A stretch of 64,000 bases of DNA from Mangrovimonas spongiae. GTDB lineage: Bacteria; Bacteroidota; Bacteroidia; Flavobacteriales; Flavobacteriaceae. Below are positions 53,309 through 63,947 of the stretch, piece after piece. Position 1 is the stretch's first letter; each line of letters opens with the position of its first letter. The notes under the pieces were generated by a model that was given only the letters and a program-made list of their open reading frames with translations, was not told the origin of the DNA and did not search any database. The stretch is taken from NCBI RefSeq assembly GCF_003944795.1, contig NZ_RWBG01000003.1:186001-250000 (forward strand), given 5' to 3'. The translations under genes were made by a program, and so were the position numbers.

Positions 53309-56300
53309 ATGAGAAAAACGTTACAAACTGCTACAGCAAAAAAGACTATCTTCTTTTCTGTTTTGGCTTTATTTTTATTCCTCTCACAAGGATATGCTCA
53401 AGTTACCGAATCTTTTGATAGTGGCATTCCAGCTACTTGGACATTATTTGGTAACAATAATGCTAATATAGATTGGAGCACAACCACCGATGGTTATCTA
53501 GGAACTAATGGTGCTTCTGTAAACCCTAGTGCCGATAATATTGGCGATCAAAACACAGCGCAATACTTCTTGGTGTCACCACAGGTAACTATGCCAAATG
53601 ATGGTGAAATACAATTTTACACCAAACAATCAAGCGAAATTGATAATGGTGCGACATACGAAGTAAGAATTTCCACGGCAGCGCAACCAGATATTAATGG
53701 ATTTAATGTAACCTTAGCTAGTTACACCGAAACGACATTAAATATCGATTCGCAAACAACTTATGAAAAAAAGGTTGTTGAATTGCCAGATTTACCAGAG
53801 GGCTTTCCACTTTATATTGCTTTTGTGGTAAACAATACACAAAATGGTGCGACACCAACAGGCGATGAATGGTTTGTAGATCAATTTAGAGTAGTAGAAG
53901 GTTGTCCTGTAATTGATGAAAACGATATTACAGTACAAAGTATCTCTGTAGATAGTGCCGAAGTTACTTGGTCGCATGTTAGTGCTACAGAATTTGAAAT
54001 ACAAGCTATTCCAGAAGGAGGCACTCCAGCAGATGTAGGAATTCCAGTTTCAGGAAATAGCTATAATTTAGATGGATTAGACCCAGAAACGGGTTACGAC
54101 TTTTATATTGCTGCATTGTGTGACAACGATACAAAGAGTGATTGGGTTGGTCCAGTAAACTTTGAGACGCTACGTTATGGTGTGTCTTGCGAATACCCTC
54201 TAGTGGTTCCAGATGTAAGTACAACACCTTATGTATTAGCCGATAATTTAGCTAATTACTCTAACCCTAACTTAACTTATTCAACACAAGGAACAAACTG
54301 TATTTCTTCTGGTAGTTCAACAACAAATTACTTGAATGGCGATAAAATATTCCTAAGCTATACGCCAACAGCAGATGGCTTATTAACATTAAGCCAAACC
54401 ACGTTTGATGGCGGCGACTCATCAAATAACTGTTGGAACGCTTTTAGTTCACTTTTAGTTTATGATACTTGTGCCGATGTAGGAGTTACTTGTTTAGAAG
54501 GTGCAAATACTGTTGATGGTTTCGAGCCTGCGGTTATTTCTAATATGTTAGTTCAAGCAGGCGAAGAATACATTATTGTAGTATCTTCTCAATTAAATAC
54601 TGGAGCTGGAATATGTTTTGAGTTAGAAATATCTAGCCCAACGTGTGCACCGCCAGCAGACATTACATTTAATAGCTTATTACAAAATAGTGTTGAGTTT
54701 TCTTGGGATAATATAGGGAACTTTGCCGATTCTTGGGAATATGCCGTTGTTCCTTCAGGTTCAGGAGAGCCAACAGGAGCAGGAACTCCTACAGCAACAA
54801 ATATAGATAATCTTATTTCTGGTTTAACAGAAGGCACAGCATACGATTTTTATGTACGATCAGTTTGTAGTGGTTCACCAGGCGTTTGGAGTAATCCAGT
54901 GCCATTTACAACACAATGTCCTGTGTTTAATACACCATATACAACAAGCTTTACCGATGCGACAAACGAAAATCCAGAACCATGTTGGACAGCCATCGAT
55001 GCCAACAACGATGGTATTGCATGGAGCTTCATAGGAGGATATGCAACGGTGCAAACTGGATCATCACAAGGTCAAAATCATGATTTATATATCTCACCAC
55101 AAGTGAATTTCGACGGTGTTCAAAAACGCTTACGTTATAAGCATAGAGCCACTCAAGGAATTTCAAGTTATTCTATTAAACTATCTACTACAGGAGTTGG
55201 TGTAGATAACTTTACAACAGTTATATTGCCAGAAACTCAAATTAGTAATACGGCTTTTGAGGAAGTTACCATCGATATCCCTGTAGATATTGTGGGTAAT
55301 GTTAATATTGCTTGGGTTGTCGAGCCTAACAACGAAGAAACAGCGTTTAGAATATCTATTGATGATGTTGTTATTGAAGACAGACCAACATGTCCAGTAC
55401 CAACAAATCCATTTACATTAAATGTAACGCAAACCTCCGCTTGGTTATTCTGGACACAAGGCGAAAACGAAACACAATGGGAACTAGCTATTCAAGACTT
55501 AGGTTCTGGTGAGCCAACAGGAAGTGGTGAACTAGTTACCCAAAACGCACCTTATATGGCTACTAACCTAGACCCTGGAACACGTTATGAGTTCTACGTT
55601 AGGGCCTATTGTGAAGCCGATGATCAAAGCCAATGGGTTGGGCCAGTAACGTTTACAACCTTATGTGCATCATACGATACACCATTTTTTGAAAGTTTTG
55701 ATGATGAAGATCCAGATACCCAAAAATTTTGTTGGAATACAGATAATGGTGGCTGGTATATAACTGAAACCACTGCAAAACTTGGTGCAAGCCCAAACTC
55801 TTATTTAATTTCACCAGCAATAAATATTGATGGCGCTAAAGAACTAAAATATAAGTACCGAGCCGAAACCTTATTCAATTTAGGCGCTATTACACCACCA
55901 CGACATGGTTTAGAGGTGGTAATGTCTACAACAAACGATAACCCTTCTAGTTTTACCACAGTAATTGTGCCGTCAGAAGTATTTACACATTCTAGTTATA
56001 TCGAAAAATCGGTCATTATAGAGGCTACGGGAACCATTTATATTGCTTTTAGATTGCCAGCAGATCTTTCTGGTCAAGTTTCAAGATTAAATATTGATGA
56101 TGTAAGTATTACAGATGCGCCACCGTGTCCAATACCATTTAATGCTTCTTTAGATTCAGTAAGTGCTACAGGAGCCGAATTTTCATGGGAATCGGGTTAC
56201 CAAGAAACCTCATGGAATGTTGTTGTTCAAGAAGCAGGTATGGGGGGCCCAACAGAAGGGGAAACTTCGGTATCTGAAATGAACTACTCTGCAACAGATT

Positions 56301-59300
56301 TAGAGCCTGATACAGCTTATGAGTTTTATATTCAGTCTGATTGCGATGCCAATGGTGTTAGCGAGTGGTTTGGACCTATAGCATTTCAAACAGCCTGTAC
56401 GTCTTATGTCGCACCTTTTATAGAAACATTTGATTCAGATTCTGAATCTGATAGCTGTTGGATGGTGTTTGATGAAAATGGTGATACAGAAACCTGGTAT
56501 ACGGATAATGCTAATTTTGTATACGAAGGAGACCAGTCGGCAGCCACTTTTACAGGAACAGCTGGTAATAACGACGATTGGTTAATTTCACCTACAATAA
56601 CCATTACAGAAAATCATAGACTACGCTTTTATTATAGAGCTCTAAGCCAGTACTATATCGAGGATTTAGAGGTGTTGTTATCAACTAATGGCCCTAGTTT
56701 AGATCAATTTACAACAGTCCTTTACGACTCAAGTGATGATACTGTAATTATAAACAACGAAGAATATCGCGTTAAAATAGTCGATCTTCAAGATATTAGC
56801 GGCGATGTAAACATAGCATTCCACGTGCCGTATTATACAGGCGGTGGTACTTCTAGAGGAAATGGGTTATTAATAGATAATGTCATTATTGAAGAAGAAC
56901 CTATTTGTACAGAGGTAACTAACCTATCGGTTGATGTTAATACGCTTACCGATACAACTATGGATTTAAGCTGGGAAGCTAATGGTTCTACACAACCATG
57001 GCAAATCTCAGTACAACCAGCAGGAACACCTGCTCCAGAAGGCGATACCGCCCCAGAATATTTATATACAGCAGATACTAATCCGTTTACAATAACAGGA
57101 TTAACTGCTTCAAGTATGTATGATGTTTATGTAAGATCAGAATGTGGAAACGATTATAGCCCATGGTCAGAGCCATTGCAAGTAACTACAAAATGTCCTT
57201 TAGATAACCAATGTCAATACAAGTTTGTACTTAGTAGTGATACTGGTATCTCTGCAGAGTTACAATTAACACAAAACAATCAAGTTGTTCAAGTATTTCC
57301 TTTCGAAGGAAATGAAGAGGGCGATGAATTCTTCGCTTACTTGTGTAATGGTGTAGAATTCTCACTTTACTTTTGGACTATTGGTAGCTATGCACCACAA
57401 TATGCTAATTATCATTTTGATATTTATGATAGTGAAGACAATTTAGTTTATTCAAGTCCTACAGGACTAACTCCTAGAAGAACCGTGTATAGTGGTCCAG
57501 CTATTTGTGGAACACCTACTTGCCCGCAACCAACAGATTTAACATCTAGTGCAACCACACAATTGTCATGGACACCTGCTGGATCGGAATCGCAATGGGA
57601 AGTAGCTATTCAGCCTGTAGATAATGGAACTATTCCACAATCTGGAACTATAGTAAGTACACCATCTTACACACCAACAGATGCAGACTTTAACGACTTG
57701 AATGCAGCAACTTACGAGTATTTTGTAAGGGCTGTATGTAGCGATCAAGACCAAAGTTATTGGTCTGGGCCTTATGTGTTTGTGAGAAATGACGATGTTT
57801 CTACGGCGTTAACATTGCCTATTAACAGTGATACATGTGAAAACACAACAACAAGTGTCAGCTTTTTAAATGCTTCAGTGTCACCAGAAGCCATGAGTTG
57901 CGAGGGGGTTAATCAACGTGATGTCTGGTTCGATTTTACAGCAGAATCAACAGCACATATATTACAAGTAAAAGGCTTTGATGGTAATTTCTACTATACA
58001 AGTGGCGATATGCCTTACCCAGCAATGACCATGACACTTTACCAAGATAACGGTGGTGGCGATCTTGTAGAAATGATATGTACTTATGATAATGTTTTAT
58101 TGGCGATGTACTCAGCAGAGTTAACAGTAGGTCAAAACTACAAGTTACGTTTAACACTTAATAGCGATAATAATCACTACAGAAGGTTTGATATGTGTTT
58201 AACAACGCCTTCAGATCCATGTAATATGAATTTAGCTATAAATGGAGGTTTTGAAGAGCCTGTTTCTTCAGAATTCAGAATTATTCAAAACATTAGCACT
58301 CTAGAACCTATTCCTGGTTGGAGACAAAACTATGATACCTTTAACAATTTAATGTTTTGGATGTCCTTAAATGGTGCAGGGTTTTTCCCTTACGAAGGCG
58401 GGCAATGTGTGCAAGTAATAGCAGAAGAAGATTATGATCCTAACGATCCAGAACTAAAAGGATTATATAGAGAGTTTGATACGTCAGAAGCGACATTACT
58501 AGATTATAGTTTCGCACATGCTATTAGGTTTGAAGGAAATAATCTTCAATTATTTGCAGGACCTCCAGGCGGACCTTATGAGCTAGTTACAGAAAACCTA
58601 GGCGGCTGGTCCTGGGAAATTATTTCAGGAACATATGAGGTGCCAGAAGGGCAGGATATTACAAGATTTATATTTAGAGCAGATGGAGGGACTACCAATG
58701 TAGGAAACCTACTTGATGATGTTCAAGTTAGATATAATAATGAAATAATTACTGAACCTTTTGAAGTAGATTGTAATACTGCGACCGCTTTATTAGAAGC
58801 TAATGGTCAAGGAACTTGGGTGCCTAACGAAAACAATCCAAGTGTAGTTACATTCGATGATGCTACAAGTAATACCACAACCATAAGTGATTTCGTAGAA
58901 CCAGGAACATATATATTTACTTGGGAAACAACTTATTGTTCTTACGATATAGAATTAACCTATAATGGTGTAGGAGAAATACCAACAGTAGAAACGCCAG
59001 TAGAGTATTGCTTAGGTGATACAGCCGAAGCATTATCAGCTTCAGCTTCTACGACATATACAACCATGTGGTTTACAGATGCGCAAGGCGGAACAGGTAG
59101 TACAACTGCACCAACGCCAGACACATCAACTATCGGAACAACAAGTTATTATGTAGCTTATGTTTCAGATAACGGTTGCGAAGGTCCAAGAGCAGAAATA
59201 CAAGTTGTCGTTAGCGAATCGTTCTCACCAGAACTAACCTTTAGCTACGAGACAACATGTACTAATGCAGAAAGTAACCCAATGCCAACGTTAGCAGATG

Positions 59301-61045
59301 GTTTTGAGTCTGGAGGTACCTTTAGCTCAACAACACTAACAGTTGACGCTAGCACAGGAGAAATAGACTTAGCTTCTGCAACTGCTGGGTTACACGATGT
59401 AACGTATACTTTTGATGGTGATGCTGAAACGTGTACGACTTCAGGAACATACACAGCAAGTGTTGAATTTGCTCAAGGTGTTGATCCTATTACAACATTC
59501 TCTTACGATGCCTCTTATTGTGCCGATAGTACAAATCCATTACCTTCATTAGAAGCTGGATTTACAACAGGAGGGACGTTTAGTTCTACAACGGTAACGG
59601 TAGATGCAGGAACTGGAGAGATAGACTTATCAACAGCTACCATAGGAATGCACGATATTACCTATACTTTTAATGGTGATACAGCAAATTGTATTGGTGA
59701 AGGTAATTATACAACCTCTATAGAAGTTGTTGCAGTAATTACACCAACAACAGCGTTTACTTACGAAGCATCCTATTGCGCAAATAGTGAAAACCCAACA
59801 CCAACATTGTCAGAAGGGTTTACAACAGGAGGTACATTTAGTTCAGCAACAGTAACAGTTGATGCTACAACTGGAGAGATAGATTTATCAACAGCAACAA
59901 CAGGAATGCACGATATTACTTATACGTTTGATGGCGATGCAGCCACTTGTACTGAAGCAGGTAGCTATACAACATCATTAGAAATAGTAGAAGTAATTAC
60001 ACCAACGTTAACGTTTACTTATAATGGAAGTCCGTATTGTAATTTAGATACAAATCAAATACCATCATTAGCTGCCGGATTTACAACAGGTGGTACCTTT
60101 AGTTCGACAACGGTAACAGTTGATGCTACAACGGGAGAAGTAGATTTAGCTTCAGCGACATCAGGATCTCATGATGTAACCTACACATTTGAAGGAGATA
60201 CAGCAAGTTGTACCGAAGCAGGAACCTATACAACTTCAATCGAAATTGTAGAAAGTGCCACAACGGTAACTGGTTTTACATATGAAGAAGATTTATACTG
60301 TGCCGATGGCGGAATGGTATTACCTATTCTTGATGCTGGATTTGCAGCTGGAGGAACCTTTACTGCAGAAAATGGATTGTCAATAAATGGCTCAACAGGA
60401 GAAATTAATGTGTCTTCAAGCTCTGTAGGTAATTATACTGTCGTTTATGAGGTTTTAGCAGATGTGGCAAACTGTATTCAAGGAAACGTAAGTACGTTTG
60501 ATATCACAATATTAGACGATATAGAAGTTTCTATAAATGGCGAATGTAATAATAGCGACTATGTGTTAACAGCTTCTGCAGTTAATGGATCGTTTAACGA
60601 AAGTGAAGCATCATTTACATGGATGGATGCTAACGGAAATACTATTGGAGATAACGCTGAAACCTTTAATGTAACGACTTATGCAAATAACACTAACTTA
60701 AATCTACCAACTCAAATTTCAGTAGAGGTAATGTTTGGTGGTTGTTCTACAACAGCATCTTTCATGGTTGAGCGTTCAGCATGTAGAGATATTCCAAGAG
60801 GTATATCTCCAGATGGAAATGGTAAGAACGATTCGTTCGATTTAACAGGTTTTGGTGTTACAGATATCTTTATCTATAACCGAAATGGTCGTGAAGTATT
60901 TAGTTATAAAGGCATGTACACTAACCAATGGCATGGACAAACTAACGACGGTAACGATTTACCAGATGGTACGTACTTCTATAGTATTCAAAAAGACGAT
61001 GGAAGTTCGGTGACAGGATGGGTTTTCATAAATAGAGCTCACTAA
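53309..61045 (+). CDS. Giant multidomain surface protein with T9SS type B sorting domain
   Basis: A 2578-residue secreted protein. Signal peptide 1-30 (GYAQ). Four cleaved-adhesin-like domains (about 31-190, 538-690, 786-935, 1031-1190) alternate with six fibronectin III domains (from about 198, 444, 695, 941, 1200 and 1404). Then: a beta domain (1297-1400), a PPC-like domain (about 1495-1630), a lectin-like NGGFEEP domain (about 1635-1810), an Ig-like domain (1891-1970), five repeats of about 86 residues (1975-2400), and a type B (gliding-motility-associated) C-terminal domain (2490-2578; ISPDGNGKNDSFDL, IFIYNRNGREVF, LPDGTYFYSI). Type B cargo needs a PorP/SprF partner, encoded next. Confidence 0.92.
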   Translation: MRKTLQTATAKKTIFFSVLALFLFLSQGYAQVTESFDSGIPATWTLFGNNNANIDWSTTTDGYLGTNGASVNPSADNIGDQNTAQYFLVSPQVTMPNDGEIQFYTKQSSEIDNGATYEVRISTAAQPDINGFNVTLASYTETTLNIDSQTTYEKKVVELPDLPEGFPLYIAFVVNNTQNGATPTGDEWFVDQFRVVEGCPVIDENDITVQSISVDSAEVTWSHVSATEFEIQAIPEGGTPADVGIPVSGNSYNLDGLDPETGYDFYIAALCDNDTKSDWVGPVNFETLRYGVSCEYPLVVPDVSTTPYVLADNLANYSNPNLTYSTQGTNCISSGSSTTNYLNGDKIFLSYTPTADGLLTLSQTTFDGGDSSNNCWNAFSSLLVYDTCADVGVTCLEGANTVDGFEPAVISNMLVQAGEEYIIVVSSQLNTGAGICFELEISSPTCAPPADITFNSLLQNSVEFSWDNIGNFADSWEYAVVPSGSGEPTGAGTPTATNIDNLISGLTEGTAYDFYVRSVCSGSPGVWSNPVPFTTQCPVFNTPYTTSFTDATNENPEPCWTAIDANNDGIAWSFIGGYATVQTGSSQGQNHDLYISPQVNFDGVQKRLRYKHRATQGISSYSIKLSTTGVGVDNFTTVILPETQISNTAFEEVTIDIPVDIVGNVNIAWVVEPNNEETAFRISIDDVVIEDRPTCPVPTNPFTLNVTQTSAWLFWTQGENETQWELAIQDLGSGEPTGSGELVTQNAPYMATNLDPGTRYEFYVRAYCEADDQSQWVGPVTFTTLCASYDTPFFESFDDEDPDTQKFCWNTDNGGWYITETTAKLGASPNSYLISPAINIDGAKELKYKYRAETLFNLGAITPPRHGLEVVMSTTNDNPSSFTTVIVPSEVFTHSSYIEKSVIIEATGTIYIAFRLPADLSGQVSRLNIDDVSITDAPPCPIPFNASLDSVSATGAEFSWESGYQETSWNVVVQEAGMGGPTEGETSVSEMNYSATDLEPDTAYEFYIQSDCDANGVSEWFGPIAFQTACTSYVAPFIETFDSDSESDSCWMVFDENGDTETWYTDNANFVYEGDQSAATFTGTAGNNDDWLISPTITITENHRLRFYYRALSQYYIEDLEVLLSTNGPSLDQFTTVLYDSSDDTVIINNEEYRVKIVDLQDISGDVNIAFHVPYYTGGGTSRGNGLLIDNVIIEEEPICTEVTNLSVDVNTLTDTTMDLSWEANGSTQPWQISVQPAGTPAPEGDTAPEYLYTADTNPFTITGLTASSMYDVYVRSECGNDYSPWSEPLQVTTKCPLDNQCQYKFVLSSDTGISAELQLTQNNQVVQVFPFEGNEEGDEFFAYLCNGVEFSLYFWTIGSYAPQYANYHFDIYDSEDNLVYSSPTGLTPRRTVYSGPAICGTPTCPQPTDLTSSATTQLSWTPAGSESQWEVAIQPVDNGTIPQSGTIVSTPSYTPTDADFNDLNAATYEYFVRAVCSDQDQSYWSGPYVFVRNDDVSTALTLPINSDTCENTTTSVSFLNASVSPEAMSCEGVNQRDVWFDFTAESTAHILQVKGFDGNFYYTSGDMPYPAMTMTLYQDNGGGDLVEMICTYDNVLLAMYSAELTVGQNYKLRLTLNSDNNHYRRFDMCLTTPSDPCNMNLAINGGFEEPVSSEFRIIQNISTLEPIPGWRQNYDTFNNLMFWMSLNGAGFFPYEGGQCVQVIAEEDYDPNDPELKGLYREFDTSEATLLDYSFAHAIRFEGNNLQLFAGPPGGPYELVTENLGGWSWEIISGTYEVPEGQDITRFIFRADGGTTNVGNLLDDVQVRYNNEIITEPFEVDCNTATALLEANGQGTWVPNENNPSVVTFDDATSNTTTISDFVEPGTYIFTWETTYCSYDIELTYNGVGEIPTVETPVEYCLGDTAEALSASASTTYTTMWFTDAQGGTGSTTAPTPDTSTIGTTSYYVAYVSDNGCEGPRAEIQVVVSESFSPELTFSYETTCTNAESNPMPTLADGFESGGTFSSTTLTVDASTGEIDLASATAGLHDVTYTFDGDAETCTTSGTYTASVEFAQGVDPITTFSYDASYCADSTNPLPSLEAGFTTGGTFSSTTVTVDAGTGEIDLSTATIGMHDITYTFNGDTANCIGEGNYTTSIEVVAVITPTTAFTYEASYCANSENPTPTLSEGFTTGGTFSSATVTVDATTGEIDLSTATTGMHDITYTFDGDAATCTEAGSYTTSLEIVEVITPTLTFTYNGSPYCNLDTNQIPSLAAGFTTGGTFSSTTVTVDATTGEVDLASATSGSHDVTYTFEGDTASCTEAGTYTTSIEIVESATTVTGFTYEEDLYCADGGMVLPILDAGFAAGGTFTAENGLSINGSTGEINVSSSSVGNYTVVYEVLADVANCIQGNVSTFDITILDDIEVSINGECNNSDYVLTASAVNGSFNESEASFTWMDANGNTIGDNAETFNVTTYANNTNLNLPTQISVEVMFGGCSTTASFMVERSACRDIPRGISPDGNGKNDSFDLTGFGVTDIFIYNRNGREVFSYKGMYTNQWHGQTNDGNDLPDGTYFYSIQKDDGSSVTGWVFINRAH
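59231..60520 (+). repeat. Five tandem repeats of about 258 bases inside the giant protein gene
   Basis: Units start near 59231, 59488, 59746, 60005 and 60266. Each encodes a FxYxxxYC...GGTFSSxTVTVDAxTGEIDL...DVTYTFxGD unit with two Cys. Units 2-4 are the closest; units 1 and 5 have diverged, the last strongly. Many differences between units 2 and 3 are synonymous, so they are not a fresh duplication. Confidence 0.9.
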
Positions 61046-61059
61046 TTATAAATGATAAG

Positions 61060-61095
61060 ACCGTCTGTTTAAACAATACAGACAGACGGTTTTTT
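61060..61095 (+). terminator. Intrinsic terminator between the giant protein and sprF-like genes
   Basis: ACCGTCTGT (61060-61068) pairs with ACAGACGGT (61082-61090), then T6. No new promoter is clear before the next gene at 61122, so partial read-through may set the ratio of cargo to PorP/SprF. Confidence 0.8.
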
Positions 61096-61121
61096 AAAAC
61101 AAAAAGCAATATAAAATACAA

Positions 61122-62057
61122 ATGAAGAAATTATATTTTACAATAGCCTTTGCACTTATCATTTTAGTGAGTGCTCAAGCACAGCAAGATCCGCAGTATA
61201 CACAATACATGTATAATATGAATGTAATTAACCCAGCCTACGCTGGTTCTAAAGAAAACTTGTCTTTAGGGTTATTATACCGTTCGCAATGGGTAAATGT
61301 TCCAGATGCTCCTAAGACAGCTACATTTTCTGCTCATAGTCCAGTAGGAAAAAACGTAGGTTTAGGGCTTTCCATTATTTCAGATAAAATTGGTCCAGTA
61401 GAGGAGAATAATGTGTATGCCGATTTCTCTTATACGCTAAATCTTGGTGGCGAACACCGTTTAGCGTTAGGTATGAAAGCCGGAGCCACTTTTCAAAAAA
61501 TAGGCCTATTTAGCGATATTGGTAATGGTTATGTAGTTGATGCTAACGACGAAGCTTTTAGCCAAAACACTAATAACACACACTTAAATATTGGCGCAGG
61601 ATTCTTTTATTATACCAATAAGTATTACGTGTCTTTTGCCGTGCCAAATATGTTAAAAAGTACCTATTTAGACATTAGTAATAATAATGGCGAATACAAG
61701 TATGGTACAGATGTTATGCACTATTTTCTTTCAGCAGGATATGTGTTTAACCTATCAGAAAATACAAAGTTTAAGCCGTCTTTCTTATTAAAGTCAGCTT
61801 TCGATGCCCCAACATCATTAGATGTTTCTGCAAACGTATTATTCTTTGACCGTTTTGAAATTGGTGCAACCTATCGTTTAGACGACTCTGTTGGTGGGAT
61901 GGCTAATTTTGAAATTACACAAGGTTTACGTATTGGATATGCGTACGATCATGTTGTGTCTGAACTAAACCCTTATACTTCGGGATCGCATGAAGTTATG
62001 ATTCTATTCGATTTAAACTTCCCGAAAAAAGTATCTGTTTCACCAAGATTCTTCTAA
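61122..62057 (+). CDS. PorP/SprF family type IX secretion system membrane protein
   Basis: A 311-residue outer-membrane barrel with signal peptide 1-21 (SAQAQQ) and the family signature DPQYTQYMYNMNVINPAYAGSKENLSL in part (residues 24-50), then strands such as GLGLSIISDKIGPV and the final SPRFF. In F. johnsoniae, SprF is needed to put the type B adhesin SprB on the surface; by position this copy serves the giant protein just upstream. It is 21 bases before the OmpA gene. Confidence 0.93.
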   Translation: MKKLYFTIAFALIILVSAQAQQDPQYTQYMYNMNVINPAYAGSKENLSLGLLYRSQWVNVPDAPKTATFSAHSPVGKNVGLGLSIISDKIGPVEENNVYADFSYTLNLGGEHRLALGMKAGATFQKIGLFSDIGNGYVVDANDEAFSQNTNNTHLNIGAGFFYYTNKYYVSFAVPNMLKSTYLDISNNNGEYKYGTDVMHYFLSAGYVFNLSENTKFKPSFLLKSAFDAPTSLDVSANVLFFDRFEIGATYRLDDSVGGMANFEITQGLRIGYAYDHVVSELNPYTSGSHEVMILFDLNFPKKVSVSPRFF

Positions 62058-62078
62058 CTCTAAAACGTGTTTAAAAAA

Positions 62079-63947
62079 ATGAAAAAAATATATAGTTTTT
62101 TAAGTGTAGCCTTAATTACGGCATTAGGTTTTGCACAAAATAATCAAATAGAAACTGCCGACAAGCTTTTTGAAACGTATCAATACGTCGATGCTATAGA
62201 TGCTTATTTAAAGCTTGTAGATAACAATAATGCAGATGCCCACGTCTACAAACAATTAGCCGATAGTTACTATCATGTGTTTAATGTTGAGGAAGCTTCA
62301 AAATGGTATGCTAAAGCGGTAGAAACATCGCAAGATGCAGAAACGTATTTTAGATACGCACAAACCTTAAAATCGCAAGGAAAATATGAAGAGGCGAACA
62401 AGCAAATGGATGTTTTTGCTAAATTATTACCCAACGATCAGCGTGCAATTACGCATTTAGAAAACCCAAATTATATTCCTCAATTAGCCGATAAATCAAA
62501 ATTATTTGAGGTAGAGGAGATTAACGATATTAGTTCAGACCAGAGTGATTTTGCACCTGTTTTATCAAATAATAATGTACTTTATTTTGTAAGTGCAAGA
62601 GATGAAGGCGGAAAAAAAGATAGTTGGACTAAGTCACCATATTTAGATATTTATAAATCTGTTAGAAATACAGATGGTACATTAAGTGAACCAGAAGCAG
62701 AAAATGGTTTAAACACACCGTATCACGATGGTCCAATTACGTTAAGTGCAGATGGAAAAACAATGATTTTTGCAAGAGATGGGCATAGTACTAAGATGTA
62801 TAAAAAACTAAAAAGAAGTAAAGTAAAACTTGGGCAACAAGGACTTTTTAAAGCCACTTTAATAGATGGGAAATGGAGTAACATAGAGCCATTACCATTT
62901 AATAGTACAGAATACTCTGTAACGCATCCAAGCTTAAGTAGTGACGGTAAAACGTTATATTTTGCATCTAATATGCCAGGAGGGCTAGGCGATACAGATA
63001 TTTGGAGAGTTTCTGTAAATGGTAATTCTTACGGTGAACCAGAAAACTTAGGTTCACGAGTTAATACCGCAGGAAAGGAAGGTTTTCCATTTATTAGCGA
63101 AAATCACATATTATACTTTGCGTCTAGTGGTAGACAAGGTTTTGGTGGGTTAGACATTTTTAAAGTGGACCTATCAAAAAATGACAACGCCATAAATTTG
63201 GGAAACGGAGTGAATACTAAAAGCGATGACTTTGCTTTTAGTTTAAACTCGGTTATGCAAATAGGCTACTTTTCTTCAAATCGTACAGGAGTAGATAATA
63301 TTTATGGCGCAACACCTATTTGCCAATTCGAAGCTATTGCTTTTGTGAAAGATGCGACGACCAATCAAATTATAACACAAGCAAGCGTCTCTATTTTAGA
63401 TAAGAGTAGTAATGTTATGGCTACACAAGAAACAGCTAAAAATGGTCAAACAAGTTTTCAGGTAAACTGTAAAAACAATTACACATTTAATGTTGTGAAA
63501 GATGGTTTTGAATCGGCAACTGTAACTGTAGATGAGTCTAAAGGAGAGCAAATAATTGTTGAGGTAGCGTTAATGCCAATTAACGAAATGATTACAGAAA
63601 CCGAAGTGAAGTTAGAAAACATTTATTTCGAATTTAACAAAAGTAACATAACCTCTCAAGGCGCTTTAGAATTGGATAAACTCGTTAAAATTATGAACGA
63701 TTACCCTGATATGAATATTCAGGTAAAATCTCACACCGATACCAAAGGAAGTGCTAGTTATAATTTAAAGTTATCCGAGAGACGTGCGCAGTCAACTATG
63801 CAATACCTTATATCAAAAGGCGTTGATAAAAACAGGCTTTCTGCTAAAGGCATGGGGAGCACAGAACCAAAAATAGATTGCAAATCTAATTGTACAAAGG
63901 AAGAAGATGCGTTAAACAGGCGATCTGAGTTCTTGATTATTAAATAA
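62079..63947 (+). CDS. PorE-like OmpA family protein (TPR, beta-propeller, CRD, OmpA)
   Basis: A 622-residue periplasmic protein. The start is the ATG at 62079 (MKKIYSFLSVALITALGFAQ); a GTG is four codons upstream. Order: TPR (about 22-120), PD40-type propeller (about 130-400; blades such as SLSSDGKTLYFASNMPGGLGDTDIW in part), carboxypeptidase-regulatory-like domain (about 415-500), and OmpA C-terminal peptidoglycan-binding domain (510-622; KSHTDTKGSASYNLKLSERRA). This is the PorE plan, which ties T9SS barrels to the cell wall. Unlike lipoprotein PorE, it lacks a lipobox Cys. It forms a pair with the sprF-like gene. Confidence 0.92.
   Translation: MKKIYSFLSVALITALGFAQNNQIETADKLFETYQYVDAIDAYLKLVDNNNADAHVYKQLADSYYHVFNVEEASKWYAKAVETSQDAETYFRYAQTLKSQGKYEEANKQMDVFAKLLPNDQRAITHLENPNYIPQLADKSKLFEVEEINDISSDQSDFAPVLSNNNVLYFVSARDEGGKKDSWTKSPYLDIYKSVRNTDGTLSEPEAENGLNTPYHDGPITLSADGKTMIFARDGHSTKMYKKLKRSKVKLGQQGLFKATLIDGKWSNIEPLPFNSTEYSVTHPSLSSDGKTLYFASNMPGGLGDTDIWRVSVNGNSYGEPENLGSRVNTAGKEGFPFISENHILYFASSGRQGFGGLDIFKVDLSKNDNAINLGNGVNTKSDDFAFSLNSVMQIGYFSSNRTGVDNIYGATPICQFEAIAFVKDATTNQIITQASVSILDKSSNVMATQETAKNGQTSFQVNCKNNYTFNVVKDGFESATVTVDESKGEQIIVEVALMPINEMITETEVKLENIYFEFNKSNITSQGALELDKLVKIMNDYPDMNIQVKSHTDTKGSASYNLKLSERRAQSTMQYLISKGVDKNRLSAKGMGSTEPKIDCKSNCTKEEDALNRRSEFLIIK

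Noticed and set aside
59231-60520. Regular 258-base repeats as a possible CRISPR or satellite array
   Set aside because: They are in frame inside one coding sequence, have no spacers, and vary at synonymous positions; they are protein-domain repeats.
47065-61045. The two large T9SS proteins as polysaccharide-degrading enzymes
   Set aside because: No glycoside hydrolase, lyase or peptidase catalytic motif was found; the domains are of adhesion and binding types.
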